A stretch of 45,611 bases of DNA from CAYRVF01 sp964427535 (GTDB lineage: Bacteria > Chloroflexota > Ktedonobacteria > Ktedonobacterales > JADMIN01). Where the stretch lies: the NCBI GenBank assembly GCA_964427535.1, contig CAYRVF010000022.1, positions 1 through 45,611 on the forward strand, in the 5' to 3' direction. Shown piece by piece: positions 18,137 to 25,543 of the stretch (position 1 is the first letter of the stretch; each line of letters opens with the position of its first letter). Both the position numbers and the translations under genes were made by a program. Below the pieces are notes generated by a model. The model was not told the DNA's origin. It worked only from the letters and a program-made list of their open reading frames with translations, and did not search any database.

Positions 18137-18934
18137 CTAGCGCCGAAACACTACCAGTCCAAGCACGTTCAAATGCGAGAGCACGGCATAGACCTCGTGC
18201 TCGTTCCGTCGTGTCAAACGAACCAGATCGTCCAACCGTCGCTGCCCATCGACAAGCATCAGGACCATTCGCTCACGGCGGTCGAGCGGGAGACGATCGA
18301 TATGCTCTGAGAGCGCCGTGCGCACGGGCACCGCCAGCAGCACTTCCGGGCTGATGCCTGGATTCGGCACCGCGTGCGTAATCGCTGGCGAGCTGATGCG
18401 CGCGGGAGCGGTGCGTGGGCCGTGATAGCCATCGAGGTCGGGAAGATTGCCGGTAGTGCCCTGCGCCGGGGGAACGTATCCAGGCTGAGAGCCGTATCCA
18501 GAGGAAGATGAGTAATACGGTTCGCCGGGAAGTGGCGAGGAGAGCGGAGCCGCGGGGCTCGCGCCTGACTGCGAATATCCATACGACGGCCACGAGCCGC
18601 TCAACGAGCTCGACTGCGACGGTGACCGATCACCAGCCGACGGCATCGAGTCGCTCCACGGGAAGCCGTTCTCCGTCTCGGTTCCGCTTCCCGACGCGGA
18701 TTCCTCGAATGAGTAGGCGCACTCTCCCCAATTGTAGAGCACGCTCATCGCGTTCTGCCCCGTGAGACTGCCCAGAAGCGCTGAAGTCGCCTCACCATCC
18801 AAGAACTGAATCTGCCCCATCTCGCGCCCACTGCCGTGACCGCGAATAACCCGGAGGATACCACTCTGACGCGAGAGCGAAATCATCTGTATGATGTTGC
18901 CCAACCGGCTCGTCGAGACAAAGCGCGACGCCAT
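18137..18934 (-). CDS. DUF4388 (PATAN) domain protein
   Basis: The 265-residue cytosolic protein starts with a DUF4388/PATAN domain (about residues 1-85): TSRLGNIIQMISLSRQSGIL, and IQFLDGEATSALLGSLTGQNA. A Ser/Gly/Pro/Tyr-rich linker of about 95 residues follows. The C-terminal module (about 185-265) includes IDRLPLDRRERMVLMLVDG and LDDLVRLTRRNEHEVYAVL, which looks like a winged-helix-type domain found at the end of other DUF4388 proteins. Such proteins are linked to response regulators and to gliding or pilus control in other phyla. The start at 18934 has AAGGAG eight bases upstream. It is first in the run DUF4388, Cache receptor, cyclic-nucleotide binder; the 144-base gap to the receptor leaves room for a separate promoter. 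Confidence 0.83.
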   Translation of the reverse strand: MASRFVSTSRLGNIIQMISLSRQSGILRVIRGHGSGREMGQIQFLDGEATSALLGSLTGQNAMSVLYNWGECAYSFEESASGSGTETENGFPWSDSMPSAGDRSPSQSSSLSGSWPSYGYSQSGASPAAPLSSPLPGEPYYSSSSGYGSQPGYVPPAQGTTGNLPDLDGYHGPRTAPARISSPAITHAVPNPGISPEVLLAVPVRTALSEHIDRLPLDRRERMVLMLVDGQRRLDDLVRLTRRNEHEVYAVLSHLNVLGLVVFRR

Positions 18935-19213
18935 ACCCTCGCTCCTTCCCCCCACCCCGCGCGCATTCTGGCGTGGTCGTCTCTGTATGCGCTCACCGCG
19001 CACCGGATCGGCGCCCACAATGAGTCAGGCATCCACTCGCGACACTCGTGTTGTTCCACTGACATGGAGACGAGCCGCGCTGCCCATTCTCCTGGACCCA
19101 AACGTATGACGTGCTGGCATCAGTCACACGAGTACACCTATTGCTGCACCGTTGCGCGATCGATTGCCTTACACACGCACGACGCCGACAGAGCATGGGG
19201 AAGCCGCGCGCTC

Positions 19214-19525
19214 TCACCCATTGGTTGTCGGCGTCGTGTTGCTAACGTCATCAGAGGACGCAGAGAGCTCCGCCTCGGCTGGTGTGGGCACTGGAATCAC
19301 GCCGGGGGCGTCGAGCTCTTGGGGATCGTCCTTTTCAAGCTCGGCAAGCCGCTCCCGCAACTGGTCGGCAAGCTGGCGGTACTCCAGCGCGCGCTGTTCG
19401 TCCCACTTGGGCAGCTTTGCCTCATGGGTTCCCGTGCCGACAGCCCGATCGATCAATCCGGCGTAAAACTCATATGCCTGAATCTGAAGCTGGAGCAGTT
19501 CGCGCTCTGACACTTGCTTGCTCAT
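19214..19525 (-). CDS. Small helical protein of unknown function
   Basis: The 103-residue acidic protein is mainly helical and probably coiled-coil between residues 5 and 70 (ELLQLQIQAYEFYAGLIDRA, LEYRQLADQLRERLAELEKD), with a disordered Thr/Pro-rich tail. No signal peptide or membrane segment is present and I recognise no family. The start at 19525 (MSKQVSEREL) is chosen because translation from the ATG at 19639 would cross the promoter found at 19604-19632. That promoter has a TTGACC -35 and TACCCT -10 with a 17-base spacer, which supports this being an expressed gene. Confidence 0.65.
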   Translation of the reverse strand: MSKQVSERELLQLQIQAYEFYAGLIDRAVGTGTHEAKLPKWDEQRALEYRQLADQLRERLAELEKDDPQELDAPGVIPVPTPAEAELSASSDDVSNTTPTTNG

Positions 19526-19603
19526 TGGATTCGCCCCCAGTGCGCGTAAAGGCAGGTCCAGCGTCGTCCTCACGCAACGTCCGCGGCCCTCGTGAACGGA
19601 TAT

Positions 19604-19632
19604 AGGGTAGCACAGGCCAAATAAGGGGTCAA
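19604..19632 (-). promoter_or_regulatory. Promoter TTGACC-N17-TACCCT with extended -10
   Basis: On the minus strand, TTGACC (19632 to 19627) is followed after exactly 17 bases by TACCCT (19609 to 19604), preceded by TGTGC. It lies about 80 bases before the start of the small helical protein at 19525. The same arrangement occurs at 30496-30524. Confidence 0.6.
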
Positions 19633-19681
19633 GCGGCATGCCAAATGGCGCGCCCTTGGCGGGAGGGGCTGGTGCCGCCTC

Positions 19682-19710
19682 TTGCCGTTTCGGGTCGGAA
19701 ATGGTAGTCT
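19682..19710 (+). promoter_or_regulatory. Promoter of the uraA leader
   Basis: TTGCCG (19682-19687) and TAGTCT (19705-19710) are separated by 17 bases, with TGG directly before the -10. Transcription would start near 19717, just before the PyrR binding loop, which is the spacing expected for an attenuation leader. Confidence 0.6.
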
Positions 19711-19728
19711 TATCCAGGAACCGTGCAG

Positions 19729-19760
19729 CCCTTTAAGCTGGTCCTGTGAGGCCAGGAAGG
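19729..19760 (+). promoter_or_regulatory. PyrR binding loop in the uraA leader
   Basis: The core GGTCCTGTGAGGCC matches the known PyrR recognition consensus ARUCCNGNGAGGYU at all but the first and last variable positions. The flanks pair as expected: CTGG (19738-19741) with CCAG (19751-19754) as upper stem and CCTT with AAGG as lower stem, as in the Bacillus pyr leaders. When UMP-bound PyrR holds this loop, the downstream terminator is expected to form and shut off the permease gene. Confidence 0.82.
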
Positions 19761-19800
19761 AACGCGCAGCAGTGTCGTGTCGCCTGACGGGCAGACCATG

Positions 19801-19839
19801 CGCTCTTCCTCCACAGTCGGTGGACGGGAGGGCGTTTTT
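19801..19839 (+). terminator. Attenuator terminator upstream of uraA
   Basis: CGCTCTTCCTCCAC (19801-19814) pairs with GTGGACGGGAGGGCG (19820-19834), fourteen pairs with one bulged C and a few G-T pairs, followed by TTTTT (19835-19839). It lies between the PyrR loop and the uraA start at 19971, where a regulated terminator belongs. Confidence 0.82.
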
Positions 19840-19970
19840 GTATGTCCAGCATATCCGGCACACGTCAGACTCGTTCGCCCGAGCACAAGCCGCGCAATCT
19901 TTCGAGGTAGCAGACGGAGACCCCGCGTTCTTCATCGTCCATCATCTCTGCATCTAATGGGAGACGCCTC

Positions 19971-21335
19971 GTGCTCAGTTGGAAACAGAAATCGGGCGGC
20001 ATCATCGCTCCGGACGAGCGCTTGCCGTGGCCGAGCAGCATCACACTCGGCCTGCAGCACACGCTCGCGATGTTCGGCTCAACCGTGGTCGCACCGCTGC
20101 TGATGGGATTCCCCGTCAACACCGCGATTTTCTTCTCAGGCATCGCCACGATCATCTTCTTCATCTTCACCGGCGGCAAGGTGCCGAGCTATCTGGGCTC
20201 CAGCTTCGCGTTCATCGGGCCGGTGCTGGCGGCCGCGTCGACTAAAGGCGGAGTCGATGTGCCGGTAGCCTTGGGAGGCATCGTCGCCGCAGGCGTCGTG
20301 TATCTGGTGATCGCCATCATCACCAGCGTCGCGGGTACGCGCTGGATTGACTGGCTCATGCCGCCCGCCGTGACTGGCGCCATCGTGATGGTGATTGGGC
20401 TCAATCTGGCAGGCGCCGGAGCGAGTGACATCTCCAGCACTGGCACGCCACAGCATCCCCTCAATCCGACCCACAACCTGATCGCCGCCGGTGTGACGCT
20501 CGTCGTCGCGCTCATCGCCGCGGTCTACCTGCCGGGCTTCCTGCGCCGCCTGCCGATCCTGATCGGTGGACTCGCGGGCTACCTGACGGCCATTCTCCTC
20601 GGCGACATCAGCTTCGCGGCCGTGTCGAAGGCGGCGTGGTTCGGTCTGCCGGAGTTCCAGCATCCCGTCTTCGACGGCCGCGCCATTGGTCTGATCGCGC
20701 CCATCGCGATTGTGCTGGTCGCGGAGAATACGGGACACATCAAGGCGGTCGGGCAGATCACGCACCGTAATCTCGACGGCTACATTGGCCGGGGCTTCTT
20801 CGGCGACGCGATCTCGACCATTATCGCCGGACTCTTCGGCGGCACGGGCGTCACCACCTACGCCGAGAACATCGGCGTCATGGCGATGACCCGTGTGTAT
20901 TCCACCGTCGTCTTCCTCATCGCGAGCGGTGTGGCTCTGCTGCTGGGCCTGTGCCCCAAGTTCGGCGCCATCGTGCAGACGATTCCGCTGCAGGCGCCCG
21001 GCATCCTTGGCGGCCTCTCGATCGTCCTCTTCGGCCTGATCGCCGCTACCGGCGCACGTATCTGGGTCGAGAACGGCATCGACTTCGCCCGCCCGCGCAA
21101 CCTGCTGATGGCGGGCATCACGCTGATCCTGGGCACCGGCGCGTATTCGATCACCATCGGATCGTTCCAGCTTTCGGGCATCGCGCTCGCGACCGCGGCG
21201 GCCATCCTGTCCTACCAGCTCCTGCGCGATCGCGCCGACACGCCCGAGGTCGTGGAAGATGCACCCGCCGTCGCCGATGCCGCAGTCGCCGATGCCCCGG
21301 TCAACGAGAACCGCGCTAGGACTGTACAAGGCTAG
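19971..21335 (+). CDS. uraA: Uracil permease, NCS2 family
   Basis: The 454-residue protein is a nucleobase:cation symporter-2 with about 14 membrane segments, importing uracil. Characteristic stretches are LQHTLAMFGSTVVAPLL near the N-terminus, VAENTGHIKAVG and GGTGVTTYAENIGVMAMTR. The two Glu residues in AENTGH and YAENIG correspond to the substrate-contacting glutamates of E. coli UraA, and TTYAENIG is typical of uracil rather than purine carriers. The C-terminal about 30 residues are Ala/Asp-rich and cytosolic. The GTG start at 19971 is supported by GGGAG seven bases upstream. The leader contains a PyrR loop and terminator, independently supporting pyrimidine control and uracil as substrate. 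A strong terminator closes the gene. Confidence 0.94.
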   Translation: MLSWKQKSGGIIAPDERLPWPSSITLGLQHTLAMFGSTVVAPLLMGFPVNTAIFFSGIATIIFFIFTGGKVPSYLGSSFAFIGPVLAAASTKGGVDVPVALGGIVAAGVVYLVIAIITSVAGTRWIDWLMPPAVTGAIVMVIGLNLAGAGASDISSTGTPQHPLNPTHNLIAAGVTLVVALIAAVYLPGFLRRLPILIGGLAGYLTAILLGDISFAAVSKAAWFGLPEFQHPVFDGRAIGLIAPIAIVLVAENTGHIKAVGQITHRNLDGYIGRGFFGDAISTIIAGLFGGTGVTTYAENIGVMAMTRVYSTVVFLIASGVALLLGLCPKFGAIVQTIPLQAPGILGGLSIVLFGLIAATGARIWVENGIDFARPRNLLMAGITLILGTGAYSITIGSFQLSGIALATAAAILSYQLLRDRADTPEVVEDAPAVADAAVADAPVNENRARTVQG

Positions 21336-21360
21336 CGCTTAGACAATCGAAGATACAGCA

Positions 21361-21402
21361 AACGCGGAAGCCGTCCGGCGAGCGGGCGGCTTCCGCGTTT
21401 TC
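21361..21402 (+). terminator. Intrinsic terminator of uraA
   Basis: AACGCGGAAGCCG (21361-21373) pairs with CGGCTTCCGCGTT (21387-21399) around a 13-base loop, and the T-rich stretch TTTTC ends it. It begins 25 bases after the uraA stop. Confidence 0.9.
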
Positions 21403-21445
21403 GTCTCTCGGCCGCACTCAGACAAAGCAGCGGGCGTCGCACATG

Positions 21446-21898
21446 CTACCCGTTGGGATGGAGCTGGAGCCGCGCAACCGTCTCGCCCTCGATCACCTCG
21501 CCGGTCTCGCGAAAGCCGAGCTGTGCGTAGAGCTTCGCGGCCACCACATTCTCAGGCTCATAGCTGATGGCTAGCACAGGCGTATCCGGCGTCGCCCGGT
21601 AGCGCTCGATCACCTGGCGCATCGCCTCTCGGCCGTAGCCTCGCCCCTGGAAGCGTGCATCTACCATCAGCCGCAACACCCACGGTGCTTCATCGTCGTC
21701 GGGGTCGCGCCCATGCATCACGAAGCCGACCATCGGGCCGTCACCGTAGATCGCCTCGGGAATCCAGTACGGTTCGACGTACGCCTGGGCCAGTGAGATC
21801 ACGTTGGTGGCGACGAAATCCGCCTGAGCATCCGTCGTGCGCAAACCCACGCACTCGCGCCAGTTCGCGGCGGTGACCGGCCGCAGCTCGACCGTCAT
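21446..21898 (-). CDS. GNAT N-acetyltransferase, polyamine-acetyltransferase-like
   Basis: The 150-residue protein has the GNAT fold with the acetyl-CoA pyrophosphate loop RFQGRGYGREAM and the later ENVVAAKLYAQLGFRETGE motif. The N-terminal part (NWRECVGLRTTDAQADFVA, SLAQAYVEPYWIPEAIYGD, MVGFVMHG) resembles spermine/spermidine acetyltransferases of the BltD/PaiA type. These transfer acetyl groups to polyamines in the cytosol. The ATG at 21898 matches the family start. A deoxyhypusine-synthase-like gene, also a polyamine-using family, lies 1.2 kb away in the same direction, which fits but does not prove a polyamine substrate. Confidence 0.82.
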   Translation of the reverse strand: MTVELRPVTAANWRECVGLRTTDAQADFVATNVISLAQAYVEPYWIPEAIYGDGPMVGFVMHGRDPDDDEAPWVLRLMVDARFQGRGYGREAMRQVIERYRATPDTPVLAISYEPENVVAAKLYAQLGFRETGEVIEGETVARLQLHPNG

Positions 21899-21945
21899 CG
21901 TGTGCGACTCCTCTCTGGGCGCGTCAGCCCACGCAAGCGGCGAGA

Positions 21946-23013
21946 CTACACGGCCAGGGCGAGCTTGCCGCTGCGCGTCGCGACGATCTCGGCCAGAATC
22001 GCGAGCGCTATCTCCTCAGGCTTGCGCGCGCCGATGTCGAGCCCGATCGGCCCGTGGATGCGCGCGATCTGCTCGTCGGTGATGCCCTCGTCTCGCAGGC
22101 GCGCGTCGCGCTGTGCGCGGGTGCCCTTGCTGCCGATCGCGCCGACATATCCCGCGCCCGATCGGAGCGCCACCGCCAGCGCCGGAACGTCGAACTTCTC
22201 ATCGTGCGTCAGCACCGCGACTGCCGTTGAGCTGTTCAGCGGAATGCGCCTGAGCACGTCGTCGGGCCACTCGACGATCAGCTCGTCGGCCTCGGACAGC
22301 CGCTCGCGGGTCGCGAACGCCTCACGAGCGTCGACGACGACGACGCGATACCCCAACACCTTCGCCATGCGTGTGAGCGGTATCGAGACATGCCCCGCGC
22401 CGATCACCACCAGCGATGGCGGAGCGTCGTATGCGCCAATGAAGACCTCGACGGGTTCACCGTGTTCGGTCTCGACGGTGAACGTCCCGGAGTCCCCACG
22501 CGCCAGGCGCGCTCGTGCCGTGTCGGTGACCCGCCGGTCCAGCGCCGCGTCACCGAGCGAGCCAAGCACGTCTCCGCGCTCGGGAATCAGCAGCTTCGCG
22601 CCAAGCACCACGTCTCCCTGCTCAGGGATGCGGATCACGGTAGCTTGGGCGACCGTGACGCCCTCGCGCAGATCTCGCCGCAGCTCGTCAAACAGCGGAC
22701 CCTCCGCGCGCTCGACGAACACGCGAATCTCGCCGCCGCACGAGAGGCCGATCTGCTCGACGTTCTGCTCCTCAGTGATGCCAAATTTCAGCAGCACGGT
22801 GCGTCCAGTCGCGATGGTGTGCAGGCACTCTTCGATGACCGCTGGCTCCACGCAACCACCGCTCACCGATCCGCTGATCTCACCCTGGTCGCTGATCGCG
22901 AGCGCTGCTCCGATGCCGCGCGGCGCCGAACCGACGACCGAGATGACGGTCGCCAGCGCGACACGCCGCCCTGACGCAAGCCACTGGTCTACATCCGCCA
23001 ACACCTCACGCAT
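21946..23013 (-). CDS. XdhC/CoxF-family molybdoenzyme maturation factor
   Basis: The 355-residue protein has the two domains of the XdhC/CoxI family. The N-terminal part includes ALATVISVVGSAPRGIGAAL and SGSVSGGCVEPAVIEE, plus the conserved Cys motif GLSCGGEIRVFVE. The C-terminal Rossmann domain has VIGAGHVSIPLTRMAKVLG and YVGAIGSKGTRAQRDARL. XdhC proteins bind molybdenum cofactor, help its sulfuration and deliver it to xanthine-dehydrogenase-type enzymes, which include carbon monoxide dehydrogenase. The start at 23013 (MREVLADVD) matches the family; upstream residues overlap the next gene. No molybdoenzyme structural gene is present, but the CoxD/CoxE-like pair at 3.7-6.0 kb belongs to the same general maturation theme. 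Confidence 0.9.
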   Translation of the reverse strand: MREVLADVDQWLASGRRVALATVISVVGSAPRGIGAALAISDQGEISGSVSGGCVEPAVIEECLHTIATGRTVLLKFGITEEQNVEQIGLSCGGEIRVFVERAEGPLFDELRRDLREGVTVAQATVIRIPEQGDVVLGAKLLIPERGDVLGSLGDAALDRRVTDTARARLARGDSGTFTVETEHGEPVEVFIGAYDAPPSLVVIGAGHVSIPLTRMAKVLGYRVVVVDAREAFATRERLSEADELIVEWPDDVLRRIPLNSSTAVAVLTHDEKFDVPALAVALRSGAGYVGAIGSKGTRAQRDARLRDEGITDEQIARIHGPIGLDIGARKPEEIALAILAEIVATRSGKLALAV

Positions 23014-23095
23014 AGCCGGCCCCCTTTTCCTGACGCCCACCCGGCCCGTCGACATCCACCAGCCCACGAGAGCTTGGCGCTCGGGTGGCATTGGG

Positions 23096-24307
23096 CTACC
23101 GATCTCTGTCAATCTCGACGTTCTCCGCCGCCATCTTCGGTTCAACGTCTAGCCCTACCTCGGCTCCGGCACCGCTGGCATATGCCTCTTTGAGAGCAGC
23201 CATCAGCTCCTCGCGGCGCAGGTACAGCTCGCGACGTGGCCGCGGCGCCGCCCGCGCGACGGCGTACGCGGCAATCAGTGGGAACGCGACGGTTGTGTCG
23301 GCGTAAACCACAACGGTATCTTCGAGCATGTTGGGCTTAATCTTGCCCCATGAGACGGCTTCCGATGGCGTCGCGCCCGAGAGCCCGCCCCAGTGCGGCG
23401 CATCCTGCGTAATCTGGATGAAGTAGTCATGCCCGCCCTTGTTGATACCCAACACCTCCCACAGTTGGGGCTGCGTCTGCAGATAAAAGTTCTTCGGCGA
23501 GCCGCCGCCGAGGATGAGAACACCATTTTTGGTGGCGGCATGGACAAGCGCGGTCGTCTCATGCACGTCATAGAGCGGGTCGATCGTCAGGCCGCCGCCG
23601 TCGAGCTGATGGCGCGCGAGGTTCATTCCGATAGAGGAGTCGCCCGGCGAGGAGGTATAAATTGGCACGTTCCACTTCGCCGCCATCGCCACGACCGAGT
23701 GCTCCGGCTGAACGCCAATCTCGAGCAGGCGCTCGCCGAGCAGATGGTGCAGCTCCGCCGTGGACATGGGCCTCTGCGGGAACGTCTTGAGGCACTCGCG
23801 AATGAAGCGGTCGGTGTCGAGCAATACCTCATCGCGGAAGAGCACGTCGTAGATACGAATGACACCCGCCTCATGTAGCTCGGGGTCGCTCAGCTTGAAG
23901 GAGCCCCGATGCAGCGCATAGTTCAGCGCATAGTGGATGTCGTGATAGAGGTTTGCGCCGGTGCTGACCAGAAAGTCGATCGCGCCGCGCTCAAGCAGTG
24001 TGAGAATGCTGCCACCGACACCCGCCGGGGTCATCGCGCCCGCGACCGTCAGGCAGATGGTGACATCCTCGTCTGGATCGAGCATGCGCCGGGCAAAGAG
24101 TCGCGCGGCTTCATTTATGCGTCCGGCGTTATACGCCTGGAATCCTTCGTCGATCAGGTCCGCGACAGTCATGTCGGGACGCAGACGCCGGGGAACGATG
24201 CGCTCGCCGCTGAGATACGCGCTGGCGTCCTCGCCACCTACACTCCCGTTCGACTGCGGCTGGTTCTCTGCTGGCGGAGTGGGACCCTCGTGTGGACGGT
24301 GCGGCAC
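23096..24307 (-). CDS. Deoxyhypusine-synthase-like protein
   Basis: The 403-residue protein belongs to the deoxyhypusine synthase family, NAD-dependent enzymes that transfer the aminobutyl group of spermidine. Family stretches include CLTVAGAMTPAGVGGSILTL, DFLVSTGANLYHDIHY, ILGGGSPKNF, GGHDYFIQITQDAPHWGGLS and SEAVSWGKI, whose Lys corresponds to the catalytic Lys of the human enzyme. Bacteria lack eIF5A, so the acceptor is likely a small amine, giving for example homospermidine, or an unknown protein. GTG 24307 is favoured because AGAGGAG is nine bases upstream; an ATG at 24370 is in frame but has no site. It starts a run with XdhC 82 bases downstream. Family call is firm; reaction is inferred. 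Confidence 0.88.
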   Translation of the reverse strand: MPHRPHEGPTPPAENQPQSNGSVGGEDASAYLSGERIVPRRLRPDMTVADLIDEGFQAYNAGRINEAARLFARRMLDPDEDVTICLTVAGAMTPAGVGGSILTLLERGAIDFLVSTGANLYHDIHYALNYALHRGSFKLSDPELHEAGVIRIYDVLFRDEVLLDTDRFIRECLKTFPQRPMSTAELHHLLGERLLEIGVQPEHSVVAMAAKWNVPIYTSSPGDSSIGMNLARHQLDGGGLTIDPLYDVHETTALVHAATKNGVLILGGGSPKNFYLQTQPQLWEVLGINKGGHDYFIQITQDAPHWGGLSGATPSEAVSWGKIKPNMLEDTVVVYADTTVAFPLIAAYAVARAAPRPRRELYLRREELMAALKEAYASGAGAEVGLDVEPKMAAENVEIDRDR

Positions 24308-24433
24308 GATGCGACTCTCCTCTAATGCATACGGAGAGGTAGCCACGGCCCCCCAATTCTCAGGAGACATGCGGGCGAACCGCCGGCCGTGCCGCTTCTC
24401 CGATCAGGTGGAACCCGTCTTCAGCGGTACTGC

Positions 24434-24442
24434 AGTATATCA
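24434..24442 (-). promoter_or_regulatory. Extended -10 promoter element for the DHS-like gene
   Basis: On the minus strand TGATATACT (TGn plus TATACT) lies about 127 bases before the GTG at 24307 and upstream of the alternative ATG at 24370. No clear -35 box is visible. Confidence 0.45.
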
Positions 24443-24533
24443 CTGGGGAACCGCGAGCCCGGAATGCGCGGAGCGGCGTATTAGGCGAGGAACCTGAGGA
24501 CGGACGCCGCGCTTGAACCCTATGGCTTATGGC

Positions 24534-25196
24534 CTAGGCGCGGAACTCGCCAGACTCCGCTGGAGTGGACCCGGAGACTCGCGAAATCTCCATCTCGGGC
24601 GACGGTGCTGCGCCACTTGTCCGCCGGATGCGCGTGGCGACTCGCTCCTCGTAGCGCTCGGCAGCGCGCAGCAGCGCCTTGGCCTGCTCGGCATCGCTCG
24701 ACCACTCGGCTAGCACAGGATGCAACTGCGTGATGCCATCACGAGCGGTTGGCGGGTAAGTGATATGTTCCTCGCGGAGCTCGGCGACAAAGACCGGTGG
24801 ATCGTTCCGCAGGGGATCGTAGAGTCCTTCGGGATCGTCCTCGCCGGCAGCGACGTGTGTGGGCACGAAGGAGAACGCGGGCCGTCCAGCTACATCCATA
24901 GAGTCATCCGGCTGATCGGCACCGTCGAGCGCCTGCCATTCGCCGATGCTCGTCGCGGCTGAGAAACCCGCCGCGACCGCGTACGCGCGCAAGACACTAT
25001 CGCCGCCGATCAGCGTCAGCTCGATGCTACGGCGCTCGCAGTGCTCGGCCAGCACGCTGAGGTCCGCCGGATTCCCCAACGCACACGGGCTACCATGTGG
25101 GAAAACGACGGCTATCTGGCGGCCTGAAACGCGGTCGAGCGACGCGAGAACGTCCATCAGGCCAGCCGCTGGAGCGAATCGCACGACCCGCAGCAT
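24534..25196 (-). CDS. Uncharacterised soluble protein with a Rossmann-like N-terminal half
   Basis: The 220-residue protein has no membrane segment. Its first half (GRQIAVVFPHGSPCALGNPA, LAEHCERRSIELTLIGGDS, LRAYAVAAGFSAATSIGEW) alternates strands and helices and resembles an uncharacterised alpha/beta module I associate with Chloroflexota proteins. The second half is acidic and mostly disordered, with one helix near AEQAKALLRAAERYEERVA. The start at 25196 follows AAAAGGGGCC, a leader sequence very similar to the one before the XdhC gene. No function can be assigned. It is the first gene of the leftward group that continues with the DHS-like and XdhC genes, but a 226-base gap suggests separate transcription. 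Confidence 0.65.
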   Translation of the reverse strand: MLRVVRFAPAAGLMDVLASLDRVSGRQIAVVFPHGSPCALGNPADLSVLAEHCERRSIELTLIGGDSVLRAYAVAAGFSAATSIGEWQALDGADQPDDSMDVAGRPAFSFVPTHVAAGEDDPEGLYDPLRNDPPVFVAELREEHITYPPTARDGITQLHPVLAEWSSDAEQAKALLRAAERYEERVATRIRRTSGAAPSPEMEISRVSGSTPAESGEFRA

Positions 25197-25543
25197 ATGT
25201 AGGCCCCTTTTGCGAACGCCGGAAAATCGTGTGCGCCGGCCCAGACGAGAACGCGATGTGAGGGAATCCACCCTCTGTCTCTAGTACGCTGTGGAGTTAC
25301 CTGCTATGACTCCCGCTCGCGAAAGTACTACAGGCGTTTGGATAAAAGTCCTACATGCCGCTCGCTTTGTGAACTGCGTCACAGACCAGAGGGAATACCA
25401 TCCCGCGTCACTCTACTCGGGCATGTCAGCGTCGTCGCTGGGCGAGGCTCCGGATTGACTGAGCATCCACACTCCCGTAATGTAGTCCGGCGCGGCAGGG
25501 GTAAACCTGTCACGCTTCACATCTCAACTGCAGGTCCTCACTC
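25197..25543. other. Divergent intergenic region
   Basis: This 347-base region lies between a leftward uncharacterised gene and the rightward YcaQ-like gene. It contains the promoter for the latter (25455-25483). I see no supportable gene or repeat in the remainder. Confidence 0.55.
25455..25483 (+). promoter_or_regulatory. Promoter TTGACT-N17-TAATGT for the YcaQ-like gene
   Basis: TTGACT (25455-25460) and TAATGT (25478-25483) have the ideal 17-base spacer and lie about 60 bases before the start codon at 25544. A live promoter argues against the frame-split gene being a decayed pseudogene. Confidence 0.6.
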
